A DNA stretch of 64,000 bases from Gnetum montanum (GCA_015680685.1 MNCI01005969.1:374726-438725), one strand, 5' to 3'. Positions 46,300 through 58,553 are shown, counted from the stretch's first letter. Notes: a model not told the origin generated them from the letters alone. A program made the numbers and translations.

Positions 46300-47272
46300 C
46301 TCCAAGTAATGATCCATCGTTAAAGATCCTAAGAGTCTTATGCAATCTGGTCAAATTTCGTGGATGGGACTAGTGTGATATCTAGATCATTAAGCATTGA
46401 TTGTAGGTCACTATCTTCCCACTTGAACTAGTGCTACCTTTGTCATGTATATTTTAGTCCAAAGTGAGGAATATGATTATGATGTTGTTATAACCTTGAA
46501 CTAAATTAATCAATAACATAGAAATTAATTATTACATCTAATTAACAATAAAATTAAATCCTAAACTTTCCTTAATTGTTCGAAGCTTGTTATATACATC
46601 CTAAACACATATACCCACTATTGGGATTACCAAGTGTTATGCTACTAGGCGAACCAAGCAATAACACCACTAGTATTACAAAGTGAATACATGTTTATGC
46701 CTAAGATTGGTCAAGCTCATTCTACCGATTGATTAATGTGCAGGGAAATGTAAATATCAAGTACATAGAAAGTAAATTGAATTGAAAGTAAAATTATTCG
46801 AAGTCAAAGCACTACAATGAATATGAATCAATCTTGATCTTATTGTTGTTCATGTAATGTATTTAGGTACAATGCCACTCAAATAAGATGTTGTACAATT
46901 GACTCAAATCCACACTGTAGGCACTCACTGACTGTTTGCTAACATTACAAAACAAAACTGTGAGAGTTTGACTACACTATTGACCAACTAGTGTGAAATA
47001 CATGGCAAGTGCTCACGTATTTATAGGCAAATATAAACATTGCATTGACCTAGATGTGTTAGTTCATTTGGCTATGTCAACGAGGATGCATCAACACAAC
47101 TAAGTTATAGCAGATGTGATATAGCATCTACAACAATATAGTAGATGCAATGTAGTATTTATGATTTAGCAGCCAACTCAGAGGCATCAACAAGGATGCT
47201 ATAACACAAATGTAACATAGCATCTATGATATCTTAGTCGATTGATACATTTGAAAAAATGATGTTTCATCA
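46300..47272 (-). repeat. Solo LTR, family C
   Basis: The stretch aligns with 58554-59472 throughout, including TGATTAATRTGCA, TGAATCAATCTTGATCTTAT and a TATA-like CCTATAAATA (minus, 47021-47030). It ends TTTCATCA at 47272. The left end is degenerate near TAATGATCC. No internal element sequence is attached, so it is a solo or truncated LTR. Confidence 0.75.
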
Positions 47273-47339
47273 TATCTCTAGAACTCAACTACCCCGATAT
47301 ATCAAGTTTCATCAAATGGCTTTTCAAATGATTTTTTCA

Positions 47340-48684
47340 ATAAGCACTAAGACATTGTTGGAGATTATCACTTTTATGTTTTCTAAGAAGCCATTAAGAA
47401 AGTTTTTCTTAGTAAAAATATTAATAAAGGTGTAATTCATCTTCTTTCTAAAAATGAAGATCTTCAACATATTGATAATTGGAGGTCTATTACTCTTCTT
47501 AATAATACTTATAAAATATTAGTTAAATGCATGGCTTGCCGAATTTGGAAAGTTATTAAAGATATCATCAGATCTAAATAGGCTAGTTTTGTTAAAGGTA
47601 GAGATATCTTAAATAATGTTATTGTAGCTTGTGAAGAAATGTAGTGGGCTTTTGATACTAACCAAGACATTGGTTTTATTAAGTTAGATTATGCCAAAGC
47701 TTATGACAAATTTTAATGAAATTCCATTATTTCTTGTCTTTCTAAGCTAGGATTTGGTGTTTATTTTATTTGACTTGTCTAGACCCTGCTTACTAATACT
47801 AATGCTTAAGTTGCTACTAATTTTAAATTAAGTGCTTAATTTTTTCTTCAGTATTCATTTCATCAAGGTTGTCATATAGATCCCTATCGTTTTATTATTG
47901 CTGCAAACATTCTTTCGCATAATCTACATTATGATCGAAAAAGGGATATCATTAACGGACTTTGAATTGATGATCATGGTACATGATTTCTTAACATGTA
48001 TTTTGAAGATGATTTTTTACAATCAACAATTCTCTACAGTATATTAATACTCTTTTAGCTAGAGTGGAGGATTATTGCATGTTATCTAGCTATCAAAAAA
48101 ATTGGCAAAAATTTGTTGTTTATTGTAATGGTGATATTGATGAGTGGGTTACCCTAAAGCCTTGGAAAATATTGAAAAAAGATTTTATCTTCAAAATTTT
48201 AGAAATACCTTTTTTCTTTTAAGCCTAATCTTACTATTTTGTGGAATTATATTATTGATAAAATTGAAAAGAAGCTTGATAAATGGAAAGAAAAAAACTA
48301 ACCCTTGCTAGCAAAGCTTTAGGCATTAAGCAAATACTTTAATTAACTCATGTTTATTACTCCAATTGCTAGGCTACTTCTAAAACTTCTTATGACAGAA
48401 TTGATCATATTATCCACTAGTTTCTTTGATGTGTAAAGTAACATATAAAATTTTTTCCTAGAGTTGCTTGGGATATTCATAGTAGTAGTAAGCAAGATGA
48501 AGGACTTGGCCTCATTAGTTATTATAACTAACATATTTTTATTGTTGCAAAATGGATTACAAAGTGCATTAATGAATATGTTTGTATGCTTCTTTTAAGA
48601 AACAAACCTATGCAAGAAAAACCTAAGATTGATAATAATTGGTCTTCTAATAACTTAATAACTTTCTTTGTTGTTTTCTTGTTC
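47340..48684 (+). pseudogene. Second LINE: RT remnant
   Basis: The plus strand reads EAIKKVFLSKNINKGVIHL, IDNWRSITLLNNTYKILVKC, ASFVKGRDILNNVIVACEEM and GFIKLDYAKAYDKF, the standard plant LINE RT series. The catalytic box near 47996-48025 reads MYFEDDF instead of FADD. Several stops. It is split by the solo LTR at 48690-49448 and resumes at 49454. Confidence 0.82.
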
Positions 48685-49453
48685 ATCATTGATGAGCTAC
48701 GATATCGCTACAATGTCTATAAATAAGAGGCGGCTTTCCTTGTTCTAGGCACTTAGACTTAGACCCTTAGCCAAACTATAGCAATTTTACCATTCCAGAG
48801 TTAGAATAATTTCCATGTGCCCTCAGTAGGAGTCTTAAAGTGAACGGATCTTTATTCGAGCAAATTGTACCTGAGCACACATTTGTGTACGGCAATAAAG
48901 ACAAACTTTCTTGATAAACCTTGCAGCATGTGGATTAAGCTAAATAGGAATTAATTATTGATTAAATGTTTAAGTGCTTTCCTAGATAATTAATCTCTCT
49001 CAACCCTTGACTCTCCTAGTTAAGTGCATTGAGTACGACTGCTTCAAGCACATGTGTAATGCTTGGTAACCCAGTAATGAGTAGCGTTTGGTAATCCCAA
49101 TAGCGTTGCACTGGTTCAGGGTGTGTGCAGCAAGTGGGAACAGATACTAGTGCTAGGACAATTAGAACTTACTTAGTGAATAGTTAATGAAAGTTAGTCA
49201 CTTAGTTCTCTTCATCTTTCCCTATTAGCATAAGACATTAAAAAGATAAAAGATATAAAAATCATATACCTCAAACTTACTTAACCATACAACCATGACA
49301 ATACAAGTAAGTTTGGGAAGACAACAATTGATTAACCTTAAGTGTTCCATTAGGGCGTGTAAGCACTTAGTCCTTGGAGTTCAACCGAATCGTGCATGAG
49401 ATGCTCGTATTCGTATGGTTGAGTGTAGGGGTACCTCGCCACTTATCAATCAT
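48685..49453 (+). repeat. Solo LTR (element 1/2 family) with ATCAT target duplication
   Basis: The 759-bp LTR (48690-49448) starts TGATGAGCTACGATATCGC and ends CGCCACTTATCA. ATCAT occurs directly on both sides (48685-48689 and 49449-49453). Only one GCGATATCGC-type palindrome is present before CTATAAATAAGAGG (48717-48730). No internal sequence, so recombination between LTRs probably removed it. Confidence 0.92.
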
Positions 49454-50740
49454 GACATTTCTATGTTTGGTTCTCCAATTCTTAAACAAATTTGAAAGAC
49501 ATGATGCAAGCTTAGTAAATATTAAAATTATAATCATATTACAGTTTTAGAATATATGCTTAAGCAAATTAGCCCATGATGGCTTCCTTTTAATGAAGGA
49601 GCTTGGGCTACTAATGCATTTAGATTATGTACCACTTCAAGAAAATTTGGTATCACCGAAGTTACTGATCTACATATGCATGATAGATAAATTACTTAGA
49701 ATCAAGCTTCCAATTTCTATGGTTTGAATAGAAAGAGAAAAAGAAATTTTGAAAAATAAATTTATAATATTAAGAATTTATTTAAAGTTAAGAACAATTT
49801 GCATTAGGCTTTTCCAAATATTTTTTGGAAGGATGGCAAATCTACTTTTCCTTTTAATTTGAAAGTTGCTTATGAGATTATTATAAAGAATGATTTTATT
49901 AATAACAAATTCAATAAGGATTAGAAAATGCAATTATCATCATACTTTTGGATGAGGAAAATGAAAGATGGTTGGAGAGCTCTCACATCTATGAAAATTT
50001 ATATTTTTTATGGAGTCTTATTCATCAAGCTCTTCATATTAGTACTCATCTTAAACATATAAGAAATTTTTTTCCTTAATGTCTTCTTTGTAGAAGTGAA
50101 TACTCATTTTTAATGTTTTTTTAGTGTCTTGTTACTTAGTGTGCTTGAAAATGGGCATCCAGGATTTGTAATAACTTTTAAACAAGCATTAATGAAATCA
50201 TTCTTGGTAATCAGTTGGCTTTGTCTACTTCATTTCTCTACATTTGGAATTATCGTTGACCCCTTATGCTCTACTCTATTTGGAAGTTTTAGTAGGCAAT
50301 TATTGTCTAGTAGCAAGAACAAAACTATGATCTATCTTTAAGAGTCAAGACAAGATTATCAAAGATGTTGCTTTTTAGTTACAACTTTAGTTATAAAAGC
50401 TCAAAGTGAAAGAGAAAAAATTAATTTGTTTTCTATAATATTAATTTCTTTTATTTTTGAGGTGCAAGGATGGGAAGCTTTGAGCTTTTGTTACTATTTG
50501 TTTCTTTTCTAATTGATGTATTCTTTAATCTTTACAAGAAACCTTTTAGTGAAAGTGAAGCTCATGAGGGTGCTTTTGAATAAGGGTAAGGTCTATCTTT
50601 TTCCTACTCCAAAGGGAAGATTTTTTAGGATTTGTTGTAAGGATGAAAACCTAAAAAGGCATCCCCAAAACCATTGGGCTTTTTTTAAACATTATCTTCG
50701 ATGATCTAATATACCCTTATTTTTAAAATATTATTATTTC
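49454..50740 (+). pseudogene. Second LINE: C-terminal region and 3' end
   Basis: It continues the LINE at 47340-48684. The plus strand carries AFPNIFWKDGKSTFPFNLKV (about 49807) and LWSLIHQALHISTHLKHIRN (about 50010), then LLCRSE with a cysteine pair, as in the zf-RVT region. The 3' end is at about 50740. Frameshifts and stops are present. Confidence 0.75.
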
Positions 50741-50754
50741 CTTTTTGGGGTCAA

Positions 50755-50890
50755 AAATGTTGAAACCCTAAAATAATTGTAATATAGGTATACCCTAAGA
50801 TATATAGTTAAGCATTACTTGTAAAAATCGAACTTGTGACTTAGATATTTAAAAATCAAAAATCTTACCACTAAGCTAATACCTTATTGT
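50755..50890 (-). repeat. SINE-like copy 1 (family a)
   Basis: On the minus strand TAGCTTAGTGG fits the pol III A box and AAGTTCGATTT the B box. The body follows, with TATATATCTTAGGGTATACC and TATTACAATTATTTTAGGG, and the copy ends GTTTCAACA. A reverse-oriented copy lies at 51305-51460. Confidence 0.6.
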
Positions 50891-51015
50891 TAAAATGGTT
50901 CCACCACAAAGCTACTCCATTACTACCATACCCAAAAGCAAAGATAAGAATCAAACCCACAATCTCCCAACTAAAAGATGAGTGTCTTGACCACTTGCTC
51001 AACATCCTTGGGCAC
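50891..51015 (-). repeat. SINE-like copy (family b)
   Basis: The minus strand reads GGGGTGCCCAAGGATGTTGA, CAAGTGGTCAAGACACTCAT and GGGAGATTGTGGGTTTGATTC. The B box is clear and the A box weak. The same family is found at 45640-45790. Confidence 0.6.
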
Positions 51016-51165
51016 CCCTTATAATAAGTTTGATTCTAATGGTATATTAATCTCTAAGTTGTGGATATGCTTTTAGTAGATAACGCTAAGTTATAAAGTT
51101 GTAATTGGACTATATATCTCGAGATGTACCTATATTACATTTATTTTTGGGTTTCAACAGCAACA
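51016..51165 (+). repeat. SINE-like copy 2 (family a), diverged
   Basis: The plus strand shares CTATATATCTCGAGATGTACC, TATTACATTTATTTTTGGG and the GTTTCAACA end with the other two family-a copies. The head is poorly preserved (GTTTGATTC near 51029). Confidence 0.5.
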
Positions 51166-51304
51166 CCCTTCTCCCCCCTCCCCCTAATGGTATACTAATC
51201 TAATACACCATATATTCTATTTGAGTTTAACAAAACTATCATATTGGCTATATGTTATGAGTGTACATATGTTAACTTCATAGTTACATATAAGGTTATT
51301 ACCA

Positions 51305-51460
51305 AAAGTGAGATGTTAGCCTAATGGTAAGACTTTCAATTTGAAAGTTCCAAGTCATGGGTTTAATTTTGGTGGGCAATGCTATGTTTTAAGGTTTCAT
51401 TTGGATTATATATCTTGGGGTATACCTATATTACAATTATTTTAGAGTTCCAACATCCTA
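51305..51460 (+). repeat. SINE-like copy 3 (family a)
   Basis: TAGCCTAATGG (51317-51327) matches the A box consensus fully, and GGTTTAATTTT (51359-51369) a B box, about 31 bp apart as in tRNA genes. The family body and the AGTTCCAACA end follow. Confidence 0.65.
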
Positions 51461-51479
51461 CCCCATCCCCCTCCCCACC

Positions 51480-52174
51480 TCCACCCCAAATATAAGTTTA
51501 TTATCAAGAATGATTTTATTCATAAGAAATTCAATAAGGCATAGAAAATGCAATATTACTAGATAAGAAAAATGGAAGATATTTGAAAAGTTCATATTTT
51601 TTATAATGTCTTATAAATCAAGGTCTTTCTATACTTATCATCAACATACAAGAATTGTTTCTCCTCAATGTCCTATTTGTGGAAGTAAAAATTCATTTTT
51701 ACATGTTTTTTTAGTGTTTATTTGCATATCATGCTTGGAAATAAATATCTAGAATTTGCAATAACTTTCAACTAAGTATTAATGATATGATTTTTAGTGA
51801 TCAACCTGCTTTGTTTGCATGATTTCTTTGTATTTCTTTGTTCTATTTGGAAGCTTTGGTGTGTAGTTATTTTCCAATAACAAGACTATAACTATAATAT
51901 CTTTCTAGGAGTTAAATATCAAATTCTCAAAGATGTTTTTTAGACACAACTTCAAGTAGAAAGCTTCCAATCAAAGCTAAACAATGAATGTATTTCAGGT
52001 AGTATTAGTTTCTTTTTGTTTTGCAAGATGAAATTGGAAAAGCTATCAAATTCTACTGTGTTTTATTTATTTATTTTTGATTGATGCTTTCTTCTATCTT
52101 TAGAGAGTGTGTTCTTCTTTTATTTACAAGAAACTATTAGTAATAAGTGAAAACTCATGAGGGTGCTTCTATCA
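51480..52174 (+). pseudogene. LINE 3' fragment, diverged second copy
   Basis: It aligns with about 49870-50570: AATGATTTTATTCATAAGAA, AAATTCAATAAGGC, then TCCTCAATGTCCTATTTGTG matching the zf-RVT cysteines. It continues after an insert at 52690-52790, matching 50600-50705. Confidence 0.65.
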
Positions 52175-52689
52175 TGTTCCTAATCCTAAATGTTTTCATT
52201 CTGTAACCATGATGGTGTCACTTTATAACAAGTATGTAATTATTGGAATAAGACCTGAAAGGGTGCATTGTAATAATATGTATATCTCTTGAGATAATCA
52301 TTGGGGGTTTGACCTAAGGTATTTATACCTAGAAATTAGAGGTTTTGTTAGCATGATGTTGTAGAGCTAGTAAAGGTGAGCAACAAGTGCTGGGTGAAGC
52401 AAGGAAAGAAGGTGATTAGCCATCTATTTTAGCTAGGTATAAGCCTAACTATAGTGGTAGTGCTAGATTTCCTCTAATGAATAGATGTTGAAGGAAGATA
52501 ACCCTAAGGAACTCTCAAAACATGACCTTGATACATACATTATTTCTACATTAATAAAGTTCCTTTTTGTCTTCTTCTACATTTTCCCTATTGCATTCAT
52601 TATACATAGTGTCGAATGTTATATATATTTGATGTTTTCCACGACATCTGAGAACATGATGTCACAACTTTTAAACAAGATTGAGGCTT
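52175..52689. repeat. About 510-bp insertion in the LINE fragment, possibly a solo LTR
   Basis: The LINE copy is interrupted here relative to 50570-50600. The insert begins TGTTCCTAATCC and has TTAAACA near its right end (52671-52677), Copia-LTR-like termini, but I find no matching target duplication. An ATTAATAAAG signal lies at 52549-52558. Confidence 0.35.
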
Positions 52690-52799
52690 GATCTTTTTCC
52701 TATCCTAATGAGAAGGTTTTCCAAGATTAGTTGTAAGGATGAAAACTTGAAAAGACATCTCCAAAACCATTATTCTATTATATGTTGATGATTAAATAT

Positions 52800-53391
52800 A
52801 CTCTAATTTTATAAATTATTATTTATTTTTTCAAATTTGACATTTTCCATAGTATATATTTATTTTAATTGAAACATTATTAACTATATTTATTATTTAA
52901 AACTTATGCAAACCATAATAGTGCCTTAACTACCATTCAAACTCATAACCTATTATAAATAAAGAAATAAAGCATAATGTAGGATTTTCTAGAAAATTAT
53001 GTCATTTAACATTGTAAATGTTGTGTTCACATGGAAATGAGTTGGTAGCCCTTCTACAAGCCAAGTATTTGAAGTTTTGTTAATCTTTATAGTTTTCAGT
53101 AAAGATATTTTGACAAAGAAAGTTTTGGTGAGGAATGATCTGAAGTGAGAGAATACTAATATATTTGAAAATATAAAAATTGTGAAATTTATTGAAGCTT
53201 TTTAAGGGTAACACAATTCTTAGAAATATGTTTGGAACAAGGCCTTGAGGTTGGCATGTGTAGGGTCTTAGTATTAGGCTTTAAACCTAGTATCTTTATG
53301 TACAAGGTAATGTGAGCTAATCAATTGGCCAACAACCCATGCTCAAAGGATTTGAAAGTCTTAATTTCATTTTAATTGATAATTTATATGA
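52800..53391. other. AT-rich spacer
   Basis: Nothing recognisable; stops in all frames. Weak SINE-like text (TAGTATTAGGCTTTAAACC near 53268) is not enough to call. Confidence 0.4.
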
Positions 53392-54180
53392 ACCATTGAT
53401 GGGACGCGATATCGCATGGGCCGCAATATCGCGTATGCGATATCGCAGCCCGTCGCCAGTTCTATAAATAAGAGGCGGCTTTCCCTTGTTTCCACATCTA
53501 AATCTAGACCCTTAGCAAAACTCTAGTAGTTTTACCATTACAGAGATAGAATAATTTCCACGTGCCTGCAGTAGGAGTCTCAAAGTGAATGGATATTTAT
53601 TTGAGCAAATTGTACCTGAGCACACATTTGTGTACGGAAATAAAGACGAACTTTCTAATAAACCTTGCAGTGCATGGACTAAGCTAATTAGGATTTAATT
53701 AATGTTAATTGCTTAAATTCTTTCTTAGATAATTAATCTCTGTCAACCCAACTCCTAGTTAAGTGCATTCAGTACAACTGCTTTGAGCACATGTGCTACA
53801 CTTGGTAACCCAATAACGAATAGCGTTTGGTAATCCTAATAGCGTTGCACTGGTTTAGGGTGTGTACGGCAAGTGGGAATGGATACTGATGCTAGGACAA
53901 TTAAAGCTTAGTTAGTGAAAGTTAGTTACTTAGTCTCTTCATCCTTTCCTCTCTTAGCATAGGCGATAAAAAGATAAAAGCTATAAAAATCATATACCTC
54001 AGACTTACTTAACCATACAACTGTGACAATATGAGTAAGTCTAGGAAGACAACGATTGATTAACCTTAAGTGTTCCATAAGGCGCGTAAGCACTTAGTCC
54101 TTGGAGTTCGACCGGATTGTGCGTGTAACGCTTGTATTCGTATGGTTGAGTGTAGGGATACCTCGCCACTCATCAACCAT
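53392..54180 (+). repeat. Solo LTR (element 1/2 family) with ACCAT target duplication
   Basis: The 779-bp LTR (53397-54175) starts TGATGGGACGCGATATCGC and ends CGCCACTCATCA. ACCAT flanks it on both sides (53392-53396, 54176-54180). Three near-perfect GCGATATCGC palindromes lie at 53403-53449, then CTATAAATAAGAGG (53462-53475). Confidence 0.93.
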
Positions 54181-55070
54181 TATTAAAAATATTACATTTT
54201 GATATATCTTTCTACAAATTATTGGCTATATTTGCTATAATAAAGGTTTTACATTAGTGATTCAAGCTATCTATGAACATTATGGAATTACTATTTTGAA
54301 TGCAAGTTATGCTTCACAATCCTTTTTCTTTGTTGAACTTGCAAATTTTGAAATGGTAGAGAAAGCTTTCAATCTTAATTTTTTTACGGCTTATTGAAAT
54401 ACTTTTATTGATAAAAAGTGGAAAGTAGATTTTGATCCTAATTCTTCTAATTATTCTAAAATTTCTTGCTATATTTAATTAGAAAGAATCTCGCTTATTT
54501 TTCAAAGTGCTGAAAGTAAAATTATTGGTTGAATTGATATAAAACTTAAAACAGAGACAAAAATATTATTAAATGGTGTACGATACACACATTATTTTTT
54601 AGAGATTAATTTAGAATAGAAGAAGACAAAATTAAAACTCAAGGCAAGTAATTAGTATTTTACCATAAATTACATTTTATAATTTGTAATGATGTTATGG
54701 GTATTATTATCATGAAGGCCATATTATTGAGATTTGTCATATTTTTAATAAAAAAGATATTTGTGATGAATAAAAAAAAAGTCATTAGAAAAAAAATAAT
54801 GATAAATTTCAACAAGCATAAGTGTAACCTTATTTAAATACTTTCTAACCTATTATTAATTATTTTAAATCTAAGTATGCTAGTAAATTCTCTATATCTA
54901 AAGAGTAATCTTCTTTGGAAAAAAAGACTTTCTTGGTAGAGACTAGCAATGTAAGTGCTAATGCAGAAGGCTATTACCTAGCACAACGTAGTAAGAAGAA
55001 GTATTTTCGTAATGATTATATTTTAAAATTCATAAGGAATTTCCTTCTATCTTTACTTCTATAAATGTTC
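54181..55070 (+). pseudogene. LINE ORF1-like (gag-type) remnant
   Basis: The plus strand reads FFVELANFEMVEKAFNLNFF, DKKWKVDFDPNSSNYSKISC, LIFQSAESKIIG and TETKILLNGVRYTHYFLEIN. A decayed HEGHIIEICHIF-like knuckle follows in another frame. The order resembles plant LINE ORF1 with a DUF4283-type domain and zinc knuckle (recognised by pattern, not searched). Since ORF1 should precede ORF2, this belongs to a different copy from 47340-50740. Confidence 0.55.
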
Positions 55071-55896
55071 CAAGTTGATGAGTGGTGAGGTACCCCTACA
55101 CTCAACCATACGAATACGAGCGTTACATGCGTGATCCGGTCGAACTCCGTAGACTAATTGCCTACACACCTCATGGAACACTTAAGGTTAATTATTTTTT
55201 GTCTTCCTAGACTTACTTGTATTTGTCACGGTTGTATGGTTAAGTAAGTCCGAGGTATATGATTTTTATAGATTTTCTGTTTTATCTCCTATGCTGACAA
55301 GGTGAAGGGTTGAAGAGACTAATTAACTAACTTTAACTAACTAACTAAGTCTTAATTAACCTAGCATCAGCATCCGTTCCCACTTACCGTTTACACCTTG
55401 AACCAATGCAACCTTGGTTACCAAACACTAGTCGTTGCTGGGATTACTAAGCGTAACGCACGTGCTCGAAGCGATCGTACTGAGGCACTTAACTAGGAGA
55501 GCAGGATTGAGAGAGATTTAATCAACTAATAAAGCATTAAATGATAAACAATAAATAGCAGTAAATAAAAGTCCTATTTAGCCTATTCCATGCATTACAA
55601 GGTTTATCCAAGAAGTTCGTCTTTATTGCCATACACAAACATGTGTTCAGGTACAATATTTGCTCGAATAAAGATCCGTTCACTTTGAAGCTCCTACTGC
55701 GGGCACATGGAAAATATTCTATCTCTGGAGAGGTAAAACTGCCAGAGTTTCACTAAGGGTCTAGATCTAGATGAGAAAACAAGGGAGAGCCGCCTCTTAT
55801 TTATAGACTTGGTGGTGCACCGCGATATCACGTACGCGATATTGCAGGGGACGACACGATATTGCGGCCCATGCGATATCGCATCCCATCATAAGT
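55071..55896 (-). repeat. Solo LTR (element 1/2 family), minus strand
   Basis: The 816-bp LTR (55076-55891) is flanked by CAAGT and TAAGT (four of five bases agree), so a target duplication with one later change is likely. Four GATATC-type palindromes occupy 55818-55885, with the TATA-like CTATAAATAAGAGG on the minus strand (about 55792-55805). It interrupts the LINE ORF1-like sequence. Confidence 0.9.
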
Positions 55897-56138
55897 GCAT
55901 TTTCATTGGAAAATGTTATTTCAGCTATTAGTGAGATAAATTATAAGATAAATGTGAAGCTTGAAAAATCAAACATAAGGACATTGTTCCTCATATCTTA
56001 ATGCTAGTATTATTGTAGAATGTTTAAGGCTTTTTAGATAGGTCCCAAGCAAAAATTATCTTCAAACTAATGTTTATCTTCAAAATTTATTTTTCTTTAA
56101 GAGATTAAGATCTTAGCATATAATATTAATTTTGTTAG
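55892..56138 (+). other. Continuation of LINE-derived sequence
   Basis: AT-rich, stops in all frames; assigned to the interrupted LINE copy only by position. Confidence 0.3.
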
Positions 56139-56806
56139 TGATGAGTAGTGGCTACTCCCCACAACAAACCATACGAATCATAAGCGTTCACATGCGATCT
56201 AGTTGAATTCCGTTAACTTATTTACCCAAGTTGTCAATATTCTTAAATAGTGAATTTTATAGTTGTAAGTTATTGTCTTCCTAATCCAAACTTGTATTTA
56301 TCTATGGGTATGGTTAAATGTGGTTGAGGAATAAGGTGTATATATATATATATATATTAAGTATTCTTCTTTTGCTAGACCATTGAATTAAGATTTAATA
56401 ATTGGATTAATTAAGTAATTAACTACTTCATTAATTGACTATCCTAACATGAAGTATCCATTCCCACTTATTGTACACATCATGAACCTATATTAACATT
56501 GTTGGGTTACCAAGTGTATACTACTAGGTGTACCAAGCATCCATTACTTAGAATATTGGGCATTAATATGTTATGCTCAAATTGGTCTTACTCACATGCT
56601 TCTAAATAATAACATTAATTATTTAAGAACAAGAATGTAAATTGCATGTAAACAGGTTAGCAATTTGTGAGTTAAAGTGCTTGGAAGGTTTTTGGGCTTT
56701 GAAAAATTGCAAAAACTCCTTTAGAGCTTTTGGAAAATGATGAAAAATAAGCTAAGTATCACATGTATATATAGAATTTTTATATTGCATCGATGGGGTT
56801 ACATCA
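56139..56806 (-). repeat. LTR, family D (possible 3' LTR of element 4)
   Basis: The 668-bp stretch starts TGATGAGTAGTGG and ends GGGTTACATCA, giving TGATG/CATCA termini. It resembles families B and C in layout, for example GTACACATCATGAACC and GGGTTACCAAGTG. A (TA)n run lies at 56338-56358. Flanks GTTAG and ATGTA differ, consistent with one LTR of a larger element. The link to element 4 is inference. Confidence 0.6.
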
Positions 56807-57059
56807 ATGTACCTATTCTTAGCAGTTTTTCCCATTAAAAAATAGAGAAATTTTGGGCAAGTTTTGGAATGAAACAAGAGCCAAATAAAAGTCAAAAACA
56901 TGGAGAAGGATGACAACAAAATGAAAGAAAGTAGGTTTAGCTTAGGAGAAGTAATTTGATTGGATTTGGACAAAATTATGATGCCAAATAAAGCAATACT
57001 AAATGTTTTAAAGCTATCAAGATGAATTATTAAGCAAGTGATCCATGGTAGGAAATTTA

Positions 57060-58230
57060 ACTTAAGTTAGACCAAAGGAATGAAGGTGGATCCTCCACAA
57101 AGTAGGCATAGATGTCTCATGCCCTTATGTACCTTCATTGTAATGAGTCCCTTGATCCCAAGGATGATGAATGGTTGAGCTGCGTTAAATTCCATACCCA
57201 TGGAAGGAATTACCTGAGGGTTATGTGATCTAGAAAGAAAACTAAATAATTTCCTATGGTATAAGGCAGTGAGGTGGTAGAACATGAGATGAATGAATGG
57301 TAGAGAGAAGACATGGAAGAGATAATTGACATCTTAGTCACATAAGATTCTTGGTGAAAATTATGATTAAGATGATCTAATATCGATCCATTCCAAATTG
57401 ATACCACATCCATTCCATTTTTACTAACCTCACATTGGCATGTGCCTACTCTACATCGATCAAAAGTTTATGACAATCCTACAAGACAACCATCACTCCA
57501 AGAGAAGAAGGAAGTAGATAGGGCCTTAGTTAGAGGGGTGCCCTTAGGCATGGGTAACATGTCTTTCTAGCCCCATAACCAGTGCTTGTAGCCCTTAGTA
57601 AGTCTAAGAAATGTGCTTTGAATTCCCATATGTGTTTTTTTTTCATGGGAACCACATCATGCAAAGACATGCTTCCTTTTATGGTTGATAGTAGGAGTGG
57701 TGATATATCAGTGGAGTTTCATAGAATGTGAGAATGATGTTAAGAGAAACCATATTAAATCACCTTGAGGTCATATCATTTTCCATTTTCACTAGGCCCT
57801 TTCTGAGTTTGTTGGACATCAAGATCATTGATTACTTTTAAGTTGTAATGGAAAAGAACTTTCATGCTTCCAAGATACCAATTTTTTGTGGAACAGCTGG
57901 AATGGGTGGATATCATGAACTCATTGCCTAATATCACTAGAAAATTGAAAGATTATTATTAGAAAACATAATCCATAGACAAAATTTGACTTTTTTGTTA
58001 ATTAATCATAATAGTAATAGATTTCTTTAAATATCTTGCTAGATTCATAGTAGCAAAAACAAAATCAAAGATTTCCAATAAAACTAGATGAAATTAACAA
58101 AAGCAAAAAAAAAATGAAAAAAAAAATCAATAAACTATTCAAGAAATTGAAAAACATAAAAAGAACGGTAAAAAATAAAAAGGTGAAAAATAAGTTAGCC
58201 TCATTAATTTATTGGTATAGATCCTTGTCT
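57060..58230 (-). other. Non-coding 3' region of element 4
   Basis: The conserved block recurs: GGGTAACATGTCTTTCTAG (57553-57571), TGTGCTTTGAATTCCCAT (57612-57629), a T-run and GGGAACCACATCATGCAA (57646-57663). No protein frame of note. The left part (56807-57060) has no recognised content. Confidence 0.65.
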
Positions 58231-58249
58231 CCCCCATGACTATGTTGAG

Positions 58250-58553
58250 AGGAGGGGATCCGAAAAATGGAGTAAGCCTATTCTAGCACAGAGGTATTAG
58301 TGTTGTTGGTTACTTTGGATTTGAGGAATGGCTTAACTTGTTGTATGTTAACCAATATATGTTTGTGAGGGCTTGATGGATCATAGATGGTCATGGCCTT
58401 GGAAGGAAAATTTTCGTGTATGATGTAAGGTCCTTTCCATAATGTTTGAAACTTAGTACATTGTGACACATGCATGGGATTCCAATAAATAACCTTATCA
58501 CCATGTTGGAATTTAACTCTTCTTATCAATGCATCATGACATTGTTTGGGGTG
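58250..58553 (-). pseudogene. Integrase C-terminal remnant, element 4
   Basis: The open stretch (58278-58553) reads HDALIRRVKFQHGDKVIYWN, CTKFQTLWKGPYIIHE and HILVNIQQVKPF, the integrase C-terminus seen in element 2 (QRTKFQTLWKGPYVIHAPSS). It is cut on the right by the solo LTR. Confidence 0.82.

Noticed and set aside
56338-56358. TA dinucleotide run as a regulatory site
   Set aside because: A simple microsatellite within an LTR, with no sign of function.
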